From Lumbricus rubellus (Eukaryota > Annelida > Clitellata > Crassiclitellata > Lumbricidae), in NCBI GenBank assembly GCA_945859605.1, contig OX243815.1, positions 41,174,459 through 41,238,458 of the forward strand: DNA of 64,000 nt. The letters are read 5' to 3'. The translations under genes were made by a program, and so were the position numbers. This document shows, one piece after another, positions 14,988 through 25,578 of the stretch. Under the pieces are notes generated by a model. That model had not been told where the DNA came from. It worked only from the letters and a program-made list of their open reading frames with translations, and ran no database searches. How positions within the stretch are numbered: position 1 is the stretch's first letter; every line of letters starts with the position of its first letter.

Positions 14988-16796
14988 ATGTCGTTCAGCA
15001 AAGCCTCCGACACAAAGTTCATAAACGTTTTGCCACTTCCGCAGTACCAGTTTTGGTTGAACGCCATTAGTAATGACGACAGCCAACAGATAAGCAGAGT
15101 CTTAGAAACGTCCGATAAAGTTACACAGTCGAAGTTACTGAACGGTTCATTTCAGTTCGTTGAAATACCGCAAATTGAACGTTTGACGACAAAGCGAACG
15201 AAATATACGCACCCATTCACTTTGGCAGCCACGTACGGATCTATGGGAGTTTGTGACGTCATGGTTAAATATGACGTCGATGTCTTTGTTCAGGAGAAAG
15301 GAGGATTCAACGTTTTTCATTGTTTGGTCTGTATTGCATTTTTTCAACCACACAACGAAGAATCAATTGCGCACAGTTACACAAAGTTGTGTCGTATTAT
15401 TCCGGAAGAAAACATAGCTAGGCTTCTGCGTATGGAAGACACGACGGGGCTTAGACCACTGGAGTTTGCTGTCAACCAAGGAGCGCTTAAGATGATGATG
15501 ACTATTTTTGAAACACCAGGAATTTATAAGATAAGAGAGGATATAATAGGCGTAAGAAGATATCGTTGGTATGATATCACAGAGTATGAAACAACAGACA
15601 GTTCTCTTATGCGACACTTTATTAAATCACCTATACAGATTGTTAATATTATGGACGAAAGACATCTCTACTCGGATTTTGGAAAACAAATCTTCACCGG
15701 ATCCATCATTGCGGATTGGATTCGAAAATCAGTTCAGAGCAAACGCTTCGTTGTCGTCTCCTGGTTTGTCTTCAACATTGTCTACATATGCCTTTTCTGC
15801 GTATATCAGTTGACCAATCGGATTAGCTTTGCGAATCAACACAGCAACGAAACTAGTGCTGAAAAAATGAGCTATAAAACTGAAGTTGCTTATTCAAAAG
15901 ACGTCACAAATTGCGCCGACGGACACATAAGTATGGGGTCTACTTCTGAAAGATGCTTGGAAGCTGGTTTGATACTAGTGTCATTAGTCATTATGCTGCA
16001 TGAAAGCATACGCGTTCTTCACGGAATTAAAGCATTTAGCACACAGTTTGCCATGCTAAGAGATCTGTCAGGAAAACGCAAGAGCATCGCTTTTGATATG
16101 TTTTCATCGTTTCAGCGTTTGACTTGCTTGATTTTTGCCTTCATGGTTTTGGGGGAAATTGCGATCTATAACAACCCTACCGAAGGAAATATGTCGTACC
16201 TGACTTTGACGCATATTCTTCAAACTCCAATAATTACAGTTAGTGTACTGTACCACATGGCAATTTTCGATTCTATCGGGCTTGTGGTACTCTACATCAG
16301 ACGGCTGTTTACCATGCTGATTGCTTTTCTCGCAAGCGTTGGCAGCTTATCGTTTATGTTCACACGACTCTTCATAATGATATCTGATCTAGAAAGTTCT
16401 GGAGGCTGCATCTCGCAATTTTCTGATTTGGCTGCCGCTATATGCTCGACGGCTCTTATATTCCTCAGCATGCTCGACGTTCGAGGTTTAAGCATTGCTT
16501 ACAAAGTAGGACTACAAGTGTCACACATCTGTTACGTTTTTGTGTTTAGTGTCCTTTTGTATAATCTGCTAATTGCGCTGTTTACCGATGAAGTCAGAAG
16601 ATTGTCAGAAAACAGAGAAATTGTTTTGTCTGTTGATCAAATGTGGACAGTAAGCGTGGTTGATTTTTTCTGCATGAACACGCCCATTGTTAGACGAATT
16701 TACATTCGCATAAAACGGGATATGATTAAGAAGAATGTTGCCTCTATAGATGGTAAAATTTGTTTGATTTCTGTTGACAGTGCAAAAATGAAATAA
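14988..16796 (+). CDS. TRP-like channel, locus 1 (single exon, intact)
   Basis: About 602 residues in one exon. The order is: LPLPQYQFW signature near the start; ankyrin-like segments (HPFTLAATYGSMGVCDVMV, then GLRPLEFAVNQGALKMMM); the invariant linker GVRRYRWYDITEYE; six hydrophobic segments; a loop ending LSMLDVRG; and S6 with YNLLIALFTDEVRRLSENRE. The last resembles the TRPV/TRPA S6 consensus (N-L-I-A-L). It would be a tetrameric cation channel of the plasma membrane by family analogy; ligand and ion are unknown. An ATG six codons upstream (14970) is in frame, but all paralogues begin Met-Ser, so 14988 is preferred. It is the most divergent member (its S5-pore region reads LFIMISDLESSGG). 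Intact. Confidence 0.8.
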   Translation: MSFSKASDTKFINVLPLPQYQFWLNAISNDDSQQISRVLETSDKVTQSKLLNGSFQFVEIPQIERLTTKRTKYTHPFTLAATYGSMGVCDVMVKYDVDVFVQEKGGFNVFHCLVCIAFFQPHNEESIAHSYTKLCRIIPEENIARLLRMEDTTGLRPLEFAVNQGALKMMMTIFETPGIYKIREDIIGVRRYRWYDITEYETTDSSLMRHFIKSPIQIVNIMDERHLYSDFGKQIFTGSIIADWIRKSVQSKRFVVVSWFVFNIVYICLFCVYQLTNRISFANQHSNETSAEKMSYKTEVAYSKDVTNCADGHISMGSTSERCLEAGLILVSLVIMLHESIRVLHGIKAFSTQFAMLRDLSGKRKSIAFDMFSSFQRLTCLIFAFMVLGEIAIYNNPTEGNMSYLTLTHILQTPIITVSVLYHMAIFDSIGLVVLYIRRLFTMLIAFLASVGSLSFMFTRLFIMISDLESSGGCISQFSDLAAAICSTALIFLSMLDVRGLSIAYKVGLQVSHICYVFVFSVLLYNLLIALFTDEVRRLSENREIVLSVDQMWTVSVVDFFCMNTPIVRRIYIRIKRDMIKKNVASIDGKICLISVDSAKMK

Positions 16797-18546
16797 TTTG
16801 GCCAACTACAAATAGGTGCGTTTTTTTATTTGTTTAACTCATGACTAATTAAGTCGAAGCCCTATTCTCGTTTCAATCAGTATTCTGTTAATCTGAAAAA
16901 ATATCAGAATGTTCGTCACAATGACCAATGACCATGGCGTCATAATTGGTCATATGTCAGTTTAAATTTGTGATTGTCGGGGGGGGGGAGGTTCCTGAAA
17001 TGATGAAAAATGCGGATTATGTGTTCAATATGAATACTTATCTCGGAATAGTATGATCCGAGCAAATGTGAATTTACTGACTTGGCACCCATTCGAATAA
17101 GCAGCAGTGGTGACGGGGATCACAAGAGAAAATTAACGAAGAAATTTGTAGAATTGCACGCCTGCATTAATTTTAACCAGAAAGGTATTGCAATTCGTTC
17201 CAACTCTACCGGCAGGCTATGTTAGATTAGCAAGTCTTATACATTGTATACGAACTGATTAGCAACATTCAGGTACAGTTTCCTATTCGGAACTTTGATC
17301 CACCTGTGAAGGAAGTTCTCTGATTTAAAAATGATTCCTTATTCTTGCATTGAATATGAATACCTGTAAATAGTTTTTATCGTAAATAATATTATTTAGT
17401 TTCTTGAGCATTTGCATAGTTCAAATGCTAATGATCCTAAAAGTAGAGCTATGAATATAGGGACCTATTCAAATGCAAGGACTAGGCATGAACGAATTTG
17501 AATGAGTTATTGCGCCTTAATTATTGAGACTATAATTATTATAAAAGCCTATGTAAAGTTGTAGGCCTATACACTATACAATAGGGCGTAATTTCGAGTT
17601 TTGAACACAAGCTCTATTCGGACACAGTATGAGTGCACACTGTATACAAAAGAAAGTTTCAAACTGTTTATAATGTCGTTCTCTCGTTGTAGGCTAGGGT
17701 CTATGTGGATACTTTCATACAGCATGGCTATAAAGTTAAACATTTCTGTCCAAGTTTGAAGGACGCAGAGGATATTCAGCATTCGTATAATGTTCTGATT
17801 GTAAAATATATATTTAGCGATTCATAATTATGACTGACATGTGAAGCAATTTAATTGCAATATGTTCGGATCTGGCACATTTACGATTAAAACCTTTACA
17901 AACTGTTTGTAACTATTGATCTAGGCCTATTCGTTTGTTTTTGGAGCGCTGTGCGTGGTGGTGGACTAATCGATCAAATGATTGTGCAATTGGATCCATT
18001 AGTTGTGAAGGCAAAATGATTAAAGATAACAAGACTCGCATTTGTTTAGGCCTATATAATATTGTCAAATCTTCATAAAAAGATTTTATTATGAAGCACC
18101 GGTAACATGTGTAGCCTGAACAAAGCGCACCCACATCCTGGGCATCACGTGACACCGAAAGCGCTGACGATGTCATAGAAGAAGTATTTTTTTTCTGCTT
18201 GTCGAGACCACATGGCCAAATATTGTAGACACGTTAACGACAATGGAAAGCTAGACTATGCGTTTTTATGAGCGTTCCATTACCCAGAAACCTCAACAGG
18301 TGTTTTGAATGCAGCATGAAATGCAATGCAACTTGACAGTCGAAAATTCAAGAGATTACGATCACAGGTTTTTATGGCGTCCATAACAACCTATCAAACG
18401 CCGCAATGCTTCAATTTCTGCTCTTGTAAATCCAAAGCTTAGCGATAATTCTATTGCTGGTTTAAGATTACATGCTTTAATGCGATTTGTGATATTTGAA
18501 ACCGCTTACGAGTCGATGAAGCATGACTGCCAAGCAAGCTGCACAA
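16797..18546. other. gene-free stretch after locus 1
   Basis: No gene with support. A run of ten G at about 16979 and AT-rich 3' flank are present. No transposon end was recognised. Confidence 0.5.
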
Positions 18547-18757
18547 AAATATATCGCCATTACGCCAACACTACTTAGGCTAATTATAACGCGATGTAGG
18601 CCTACTAAGGAATGTCGATCACGCATTTCTGATTTGAATTTCATGACGTAGCCTAGGCCTAACGCTGATTAGACGAATTTTAAATATAGGTTGGCATAAA
18701 TCTGCGCGGTAATTCTTACGATTTTGCGTTATTAGCCTACCTGCCTTTATAGTTTGC

Positions 18758-19099
18758 TCAGAGTTGATATTTATCTCCAATGCTTCTACTTATTCCATGC
18801 TGAAACAACTTTGGAACGTTGTTCAAACCGCAAATCAGCATCATTTCAACCATGATCTTGTTTGATCGATACCTTTTTACATTATCACCGCGCGCGTAAC
18901 AATCTGTAACATTGTTATAAGCTTCCTCCGCAGCATATTGCAATTGCCAAAGGTTGTTGTCCTCAACAAGCAGAGCAAAGTAGTCCCGGACCACCTTTGG
19001 ACTAACTCTTACGGGCAACTCTTTTGGCGCAACGCAGCGCTCGTAAATTAGCTGGTGCCTCGCGCTAGACTTTCGATTGCCTCTATAGAAGTTTGGAGG
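18758..19099 (-). other. 113-codon open frame of unknown nature in the channel 5' flank
   Basis: The frame is open between stops, with a natural-looking composition (for example VVRDYFALLVEDNNLWQLQY and LICGLNNVPKLFQHGISRS). It has no ATG before its last third. The homologous stretch at 31620-31990 is disrupted. It may be a terminal exon or a gene remnant carried along with the duplicated block. I do not recognise the family. Confidence 0.25.
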
Positions 19100-19530
19100 T
19101 TACGATTACGATTAGTAGGCCTGCCCTACAAGCAGCGATTGTATAATACAAAAAAAGACAGTCGTTGCTGCATGATGAGTCAATAACGATTTCCTGTGAG
19201 AAGCAGGATTTCTAGTTGCAATGCAAGAATTCTCACATCTTTATTTGTTCTTTAAACATGGTTCCACGACAACTGTAAACATAGAGCATCTTAACCTCAC
19301 GCCTGTCATACCTCCAGATCATTTGAAATTACTAGGCATAGGCTACGCAGTGGATGATACATTTTTTCAACTGTACCCGAGAACACATTTCCTTTGTTAT
19401 TACTCAACTGATGGCTAAAGAAACATTTCCTTTATTTAAACGTATAATAATCTGCAATACAATAAGCATGTTAACAGAAAATGTTTTCGTGACTATCTGC
19501 CTATTTCCTTTGTAGGCCTAATAGCCTATA

Positions 19531-19878
19531 GGGGCCGTCCATAAAGTACGTTAACACCGAAAGGCTATACATTATTAGGGCGTAAAACAAGGCTTCGCAG
19601 CAGCATTACTAGCGCTCCTAGCGAGTGGAATCGTGAACAACACATTCAGGGATACGCATTTCATGCTATTTTGACATAAAACTAATTCAAATGTTTCAAA
19701 AAATGTGTGAAATTTTTTTTAAGCTATTCAATTTTACAAAAAAAATATATAAAAGAATTATAAATAAATAAATAAATAAATAAATGTGTGACGTCACACA
19801 TGGCCTGACCCCCCTGTCACAAACTGTCACACATGGTCTGACCCCCCCTCGAGCGTGACATACTTTATGGACGGCCCC
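19531..19878. mobile_element. non-autonomous DNA transposon, GGGGCCGTCCATAAA ends
   Basis: 348 bp with inverted ends GGGGCCGTCCATAAAGTA and its complement, flanked by CTATA on both sides (19526-19530, 19879-19883). The sister block at about 32430 lacks it. The interior holds an AAAT microsatellite and repeats of GTCACACATGG-CTGACCCCCC. The end sequence is of a kind I recall from widespread animal MITEs; the superfamily is uncertain. Confidence 0.8.
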
Positions 19879-20700
19879 CTATATGGAACGCACACAGCAC
19901 GTACCAAGTCAGATACCAGAGCGACTGAAGTAAATATTTTCAATTAATGCTTGCGCAGCTTTCAGACTATAATAATATTGTCCTTTCTATGAATTTTGAT
20001 CGATAATGACACCATCAGCCTACGTAAGCAATCTAAACACAGCAGATGTGTTACATAACAACTCTTTTGCATTATGTCCGAAGCGTTTACAAATTGACAT
20101 TAATGAATGTTGTGAGCGCAAACAATTATAGCCTATTCTACGGATCCGGCAATTAATTAGTTATCAGATTCTTCTTAGTCTTATTGACATGGGTCATATC
20201 GCTTACACGTTGCAAATTCATTAGCTAACATGGTTGCACAGCTCCGATTATATAAGCATTTCTATGGTTACATTGATTTCCACGAATCACACATCACTAG
20301 GTTTCTTGAGGCAGCGGATGACAGTTACAGTTTATCTTAAAGTAGACTTGTCTTCACTGCGCAGTGCAGCAAAAGAAGACATTTGAATGAGTTGTGCTTT
20401 GCTATGCACCGTTTGCGATACGTCGAAATCATCAAATCTCAGACTCTATTTCTCTGCACAATCGCACGAAAGTCAACTAATTATAGCGACTCGATTTGAA
20501 TACGTAGAAATTATCCTATAGGCCTAGGCCAGGCTATTCTATAAAATATTTTTACAGATGCTGCGGCTTGTCTAACTTGGTACCGTAATCAAAAACAATC
20601 GAAAGTGTCTGTCGAACAAGGTGAATTAAGTCAAAATTGAGCGATTCGAAAACTAGGCATATAGGCTAGAAAGCAAAGAGCAAGACTTCTGCAACTGCAT

Positions 20701-20713
20701 TTACTCTTAAAAC
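20701..20713 (+). promoter_or_regulatory. TTAC-TTTTAAAA-type box shortly before channel start codons
   Basis: TTACTCTTAAAAC lies 20 bp before the locus-2 ATG. Similar boxes precede locus 5 (TTACTTTTAAAAG, 40466-40478), locus 4 (about 35208-35220) and locus 3 (complement of 28191-28204). The box is conserved between loci that differ elsewhere. It could be a TATA-like element or part of the 5' UTR. Confidence 0.3.
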
Positions 20714-20732
20714 GAACCTTGGAAAATCGACA

Positions 20733-22490
20733 ATGTCGCGCAAGAAAGCCTCAGACACAAAGTGCACAGATGTTTTGCCGCTGCCGCAATACAAATTCTG
20801 GCTCCAAGCCATTAGGAACGATAACCGCAAGGAGATCTGTAGACTATTAGAAACTTGCGATAAGCTCACAAAGTCGAAATTACTGAACGGTTCATTTCAA
20901 TTCACGGAAATTTCTGAAGATATACGTTTGACAATAAAACGACCAATATTCACTCATCCATTCATTTTGGCTGCGTTGTACGGATCTATGGGAGTATGTG
21001 ACGTCATGTTAAAATACGACGTCGATGTTTTTGTTCAGGAGAATGGAGAATTCAACGTTTTCCATTGTTTGGTCTGCATTGCATTTTATCAGCCTAACAA
21101 CGAGACATCTATTGCGCAGAGTTACACCAAGCTTTGTAGCATTATTCCGGAAGATAAGGTTGCAACGCTTCTGCGCATGGAGCAGACGATGGGGTTTAGA
21201 CCGCTGGAGTTTGCTGCTCTTCAAGGAACGCTTAAGATGATGATGAGTATTTTCGAAACACCAGGAATATATAAGATAAAAGAGGATATCGTAGGTGTTA
21301 GAAGATATCGTTGGTATGATATCACAGAGTACGAGACAGACGACATTTCTATTAAACGGCCGTGCATTAAATCACCCTTAAGACTTCTTCCCTTCGTAGA
21401 TGAAAAGCATGTTCACTCAGAATTTGGACGACGCGTCCTCACTGAATCCATCATCGCAGATTGGATTCGAGCATCAGTTAAGAGCAACCGTCAGATTATC
21501 ATCAATTATTTTTTTCTGAAGACTATTTACAGCTGCGCGTTTTTTGTGTATCAGTTCAGTCAGACTAACATCAGGAATGGATACAGGAACGGAAATGGTT
21601 CAGAAGAACACTACACACCTGAATGCAGCGAAGATAGTACTCATGTTTCGTTGGCTGTAAAGAGATGTCTTGAAGCGTATCTGATACTGCAGTCGTTAGT
21701 CACCGTGGTTCATGACGTGGTGATGGTTGGACAGGCGATCAACATTTTAGGTCTACTGAATTTCGTCATGGAGGATTTGTCGGGAAAACGAAAGAAAAAT
21801 GCCGCTGATATGTCTTCAATCTTCGAACGACCTGCTTCATTTTTGTTTGCCATCATGGTTTTGGTCGAAATAGCCATCTACAATAACCCAACGAAAGAAA
21901 ATCTATCATACCTTACAGTATCGCATATTTTACAAACTCCCATTATTACTACTTCGATCCTGCATCACATGGCCATCTTCAGTTCCACCGGGCATATGAT
22001 TCTCTATATCAGGCGCGTGTTTTCCATGATGTTCACCTTTGTTGTACTGTTCGGCAGCTTTTTGTTTCTGTTTATGCGCCTTTTCATTATGATGTCCGAA
22101 ATGGAAAGTATTGGAGGTTGTATTGCGGAGTTTTCCGGCGCCTTCGCTGGTGTATATTCGTCACTTCTGATATTTCTCAATACGCTTGATGTTCGAGGTT
22201 TAAACATTGGCTTTCTTGTTGGATTCGAAACGGTCCATGTTTGCTTTGTTTTCATTCTAGGCATTCTTCTCTATAATTTGCTGATTGCTCTATTTTCAGA
22301 CGAAGTGAATACTGTCTCCGGAAACAGAGAAGTTGTTTTGTCTATTGATCAGCTGATGACAGTTTACACCGTGGATTACCATGGTTTCAATACACCCATA
22401 GTTCGTCTTCTGTACATTCCCATGAAAAGATCGTGGAATAAGAAACTTTTTGTCTGTCTCGACGGAAAAATTTATTTAGTTAACAGTTGA
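20733..22490 (+). CDS. TRP-like channel, locus 2 (A subfamily, C-terminus frameshifted)
   Basis: 585 residues in one exon with the full family layout: LPLPQYKFW, ankyrin-like LAALYGSMGVCDVMLKYDVD (81-100), linker GVRRYRWYDITEYE, S1 about 250-272, S2 about 317-340, S3 with FAIMVLVEIAIYN, S4-S5 with ILYIRRVFSMMF, a pore loop ending LNTLDVRG, S6 YNLLIALFSDEV. The last residues read IYLVNS and stop, whereas its sister at 35240 reads IYLVSVDSAKM: a one-base insertion near 22482 removes about a dozen residues from a tail conserved in all other loci. The channel core is unaffected. The first 177 codons and about 80 bp of upstream DNA appear identical to locus 4. Confidence 0.8.
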   Translation: MSRKKASDTKCTDVLPLPQYKFWLQAIRNDNRKEICRLLETCDKLTKSKLLNGSFQFTEISEDIRLTIKRPIFTHPFILAALYGSMGVCDVMLKYDVDVFVQENGEFNVFHCLVCIAFYQPNNETSIAQSYTKLCSIIPEDKVATLLRMEQTMGFRPLEFAALQGTLKMMMSIFETPGIYKIKEDIVGVRRYRWYDITEYETDDISIKRPCIKSPLRLLPFVDEKHVHSEFGRRVLTESIIADWIRASVKSNRQIIINYFFLKTIYSCAFFVYQFSQTNIRNGYRNGNGSEEHYTPECSEDSTHVSLAVKRCLEAYLILQSLVTVVHDVVMVGQAINILGLLNFVMEDLSGKRKKNAADMSSIFERPASFLFAIMVLVEIAIYNNPTKENLSYLTVSHILQTPIITTSILHHMAIFSSTGHMILYIRRVFSMMFTFVVLFGSFLFLFMRLFIMMSEMESIGGCIAEFSGAFAGVYSSLLIFLNTLDVRGLNIGFLVGFETVHVCFVFILGILLYNLLIALFSDEVNTVSGNREVVLSIDQLMTVYTVDYHGFNTPIVRLLYIPMKRSWNKKLFVCLDGKIYLVNS

Positions 22491-24049
22491 CAGCGCAAAA
22501 TTGACTAGCAATACAAGAATGCAATGATTATTCATATTTAGCTGTCTTGTCGTCTAAATAACACTGTAGATGAATTTTAGGGGTTTTTCTCTAGTTGTAT
22601 TAATATGGATCTAAGTCTGCAGGCTTCACTGGCCATTGAGAAGAAGAAACTTGTAAATTTCAATGACCTGATTCGACTATTTTCAACTGAATCAGATTTG
22701 AAAGAGGAATATTTATAAATGCAAGCATGTTGGCCCTGTTGGGGCGTCATTAGTATATAGTATAAAACTAATTAAGGACTACACGCATTGACTATCGCGT
22801 TTTGACTTGACTTTTATGTTGGATATTTAGGCCTACAGATCTTGTGATTAACTGTAATCAATGATCGATCATACTACCGTGTGTGGGTTTGAAATTAAGC
22901 GATGAGTAATGTTATGATTATTTTTATTCTTATTAGTAATAGCAATAGTAATAGTAATAGTAGTAGTATAAAAATATAAAATTGCTTTTTTGCGTTATGT
23001 TTTTGGATCGTCAAAATACAGTGGATGGACTCAATACAAGTGATAAAAATTTGTTCGGTTTAATATTTTAGCGTGAAATTTGGCTGTAATACGAAGATAT
23101 GAATTGCCTTTAAACCCGTATAATTTGATTTGGAAAATTCATAATTTGGGGTAGCCAAAAACTTTATAAAATTAATTTTTGGTCCAGCCTGTAGATCACG
23201 CATTTCTAATCGAATTTCATGGCGTAGGCCTAACGCTGGTTAATCGAATTTTAAGAAATTTGTTTATATGATTCTGCGTCATTAGCTGCCTTTACAGTTT
23301 GCTCAGAGTTAACATTGGTCTCCAATGTTTTCGTTACAAGGTTTCTCCGCAGTTTATTGCATATTCTAGCCCCAGTTTCTCTTAAGCCAACAAACGGAAT
23401 CGTTACCACATTGCATTCACGGTCCCGAACATTTCACGAATTTCTTTTGCTAAAATACTGCATAGCAAGCGTGCTTAACTTTCAGTTGCAGGTTCCAATC
23501 CTGTCTGAAAAAAATTCAAGATTTCTACTCCACTTGTTTCCAATTACAAATGCAGCGTATGTGTCGGTTGGAAGTTAGAAAAACTGTTGAGCCAATGTGT
23601 CGATCATAAGTAAAAAGAGTGTCTATAAGCTTAATACGCGTGCTTGCCACTCTCAGAAAGTCAAGACGACTGATTTTCTACCACTCTAGGCCTACGTCCT
23701 TCAGCTTTCAGCTATTTACCGTATCCTTCGTCCTACTCCTCTTCCTCTTACTCCTCCTTCTCATCATCATCGTCGTCATGATCATCATCATCGTCATTGT
23801 CGTCATGATCATCATCATCATCGTCGTCGTCATTATCATCATCATCATCAACGTCATCGACATTATCACTGCTTCTATCACAGTCGTCATTGCAAAAAAA
23901 TTCATATCTTATTTCTTTATTTTTGACCCAGAGCCCCTTGACCTCACGCCTATCGTACATGTACTATCAGTCCATTTGAATAGACGATGTAGTGGATAAT
24001 ACTAGTTTTGTACAACAGTACCTGAGAACTCATGCATCACAATACTTGT
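22491..24049. other. 3' flank of locus 2 with an ATC/GTC microsatellite (23752-23867)
   Basis: The flank is shared with 37022-39058. The microsatellite is a mixed ATC/GTC trinucleotide run. A stretch at about 23130-23200 ending TTTTTGGTCCAGCCTG resembles one arm of the mariner-like element at 54569. No gene is seen; reading frames across the microsatellite give only acidic or hydrophobic low-complexity peptides. Confidence 0.7.
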
Positions 24050-24268
24050 GGGGCGCGGTGGTGTATAATTGTGCATGTTTAATTTGCTGCCTTGCTGCCG
24101 CAGAGTTGCAGGTTCGAATCCACCCCACGCCGCCTCGTAGGACCTTGGGCAAGTCCTTCACTCGCAATTTCTCAGGCGCATTGGCGTGAAACTCCGATTC
24201 AGTGTCCGCGCCGTAGTCATGAGCGCTTCTGAGCAGCATTCTTGAAGGGGTGCAATAACAGGTGCATA
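24050..24268 (+). mobile_element. tRNA-derived SINE
   Basis: GGGCGCGGTGG (box A-like) is followed about 55 bp later by GGTTCGAATCC (box B), then ACCTTGGGCAAGTCCTTCACT and the tail GAGCGCTTCTGAGCAG. The sister copy is at 39059-39290. Related copies are at 49671 and 57291. The tRNA-like head cannot form a functional tRNA, because the anticodon region is disrupted. Confidence 0.75.
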
Positions 24269-24270
24269 TA

Positions 24271-24761
24271 CCGGGAGGCCCATAAAAAACGTTCCCAAAC
24301 TTTGTTAACCTGGGAAAGATCTAATTTCAGAGATATCAAATATTAATTTACACCAAAATGTTAAGCAATCATTTCTGTGCACAGATGTCACATTTCAAGA
24401 GAGTACATTTATTATATCACACTCTGCGGCAAGGTTGTGACGTCGTACCTGTTAAAATAATTTGCACAAAACTTCGTCATTTATTTCGCCGCGAACGAAA
24501 GTCTTCAATTGCGCCAGTAAGACTTTATCATGAGACTAGTCGTTTCTCTAAAAAAAATTAATGGCATCTGCTGGAGTTTCGATGCACGGTAAAACAGACA
24601 TCATCTTCATTGAGCCTCGGAAAACCAAAGTCAATGGAGAGTAGGCCTATTACGTCGGCTTGTTACGCGATAAGCTCATTCCCGAATGTCGTAGAGTACG
24701 TAGACTCAACCCTGATGACAATAACATCTTTCAACAAGACAGTTTTTTATGGGCCACCCGG
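24271..24761. mobile_element. non-autonomous DNA transposon with TA target duplication
   Basis: About 491 bp bounded by CCGGGAGGCCCATAAAAAAC and its imperfect complement GTTTTTTATGGGCCACCCGG, with TA on both sides. The sister block at 39290-39300 is uninterrupted here. TA target use and ends ending in GGCCCATAAAAAA suggest a Tc1/mariner-related MITE. No transposase frame is seen. Confidence 0.7.
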
Positions 24762-25085
24762 TATATGCATTTGCTTTTTTATTTATTCAACTAATGACTA
24801 AGATTTTTTCTTTATCTCCACATAATATATCTGCAACACAATCATTTTATCATAATTTCGCTGAAATCGATAAATGTCAGCATTCTAGTAGAAAATGTTT
24901 CCTGACTATCCATCTTCTCCGTTGTAAGCCGCACGAAGCACATACCAAATCAGATACCAGAGCGACTGATCTTAATAATTGCAATTAATGAGTGCACTGC
25001 TTTTAGACTATATTGACCTTTCCATGAATGCTGATTGATAATGACACCATCAACCTACGTAGGTAATCTAAGCACAGCAAATCAT

Positions 25086-25290
25086 TCAAATCAAATCAAA
25101 TCAAAATCAAATCAAATCAAATCAAGTTTATTGCTCCCATAAAAGAAGAAAAAAATTACAGCAATTATACAGTTTGACTTGCTAATATAGCTAAGAAAGT
25201 TAGATATAAATACATGCGCAAACGAGTAGCAATTTCAGGGAAGCAATAGGATCGCCAGAAGGGAAGATCCCACTACTTAGGGGCCCTAGA
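25086..25290 (-). mobile_element. CR1/L2-like LINE 3' fragment with (TTTGA)n tail
   Basis: The plus strand reads TCAAATCAAATC repeats followed by AAGTTTATTGCTCCCATAAAAG; in complement this is a 3' UTR ending AATAAACTTGATTTGATTTG, the same tail as at 43384-43432. No coding part is recognised. Confidence 0.6.
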
Positions 25291-25522
25291 TAAATGATTA
25301 TTCCTGATAAAGATGCTGGGCCAAAATTCTGGCAGGGCAGAAATTCGTGCAGTGCAAATTTCTGGCAAGGCAAGGATCTCCGACGTGACACGGGCGCTGT
25401 CGAAATGTTGTTGAACAAAATGACGTCATTCGAAAACTCTATCGATCCATCATCTCCGATGATATCATCGTCGATTGTTGGAGATTGTATTTTTAAATTT
25501 CGATATTTTATTATGCTAGCCT

Positions 25523-25578
<56 letters not shown>

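Larger units (their letters stand above)
18547..25080. repeat. A-type duplicated block, copy 1 (partner 31428-39622)
   Basis: Flank, channel gene, 3' flank, ATC microsatellite and SINE match 31428-39622 in the same order and orientation. Copy 1 alone holds the elements at 19531-19878 and 24271-24761; copy 2 alone holds the LINE at 32557-34507. The end of the block (24762-25080) is also similar to its own 5' part (about 19430-20050), as expected from tandem duplication by unequal exchange. Confidence 0.85.

Noticed and set aside
15147..16805. Antisense frames within the channel genes, repeated at every locus
   Set aside because: They recur only because the paralogues are similar; composition is unlike a real protein and the sense strand carries the domains.
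23619..23999. Hydrophobic Ile/Val-rich and acidic Asp-rich frames, also at 38585-39046
   Set aside because: They are readings of the ATC/GTC trinucleotide microsatellite.
24050..24130. Possible tRNA gene (box A and box B present)
   Set aside because: The sequence continues into a SINE body, occurs in several copies and cannot fold into a proper anticodon arm.
18547..25080. Duplicated blocks as an assembly artefact
   Set aside because: The copies differ by private transposons with target duplications, indels and several percent substitutions, so they are genuine paralogous blocks; only the 610-bp identical tract needs read-level confirmation.
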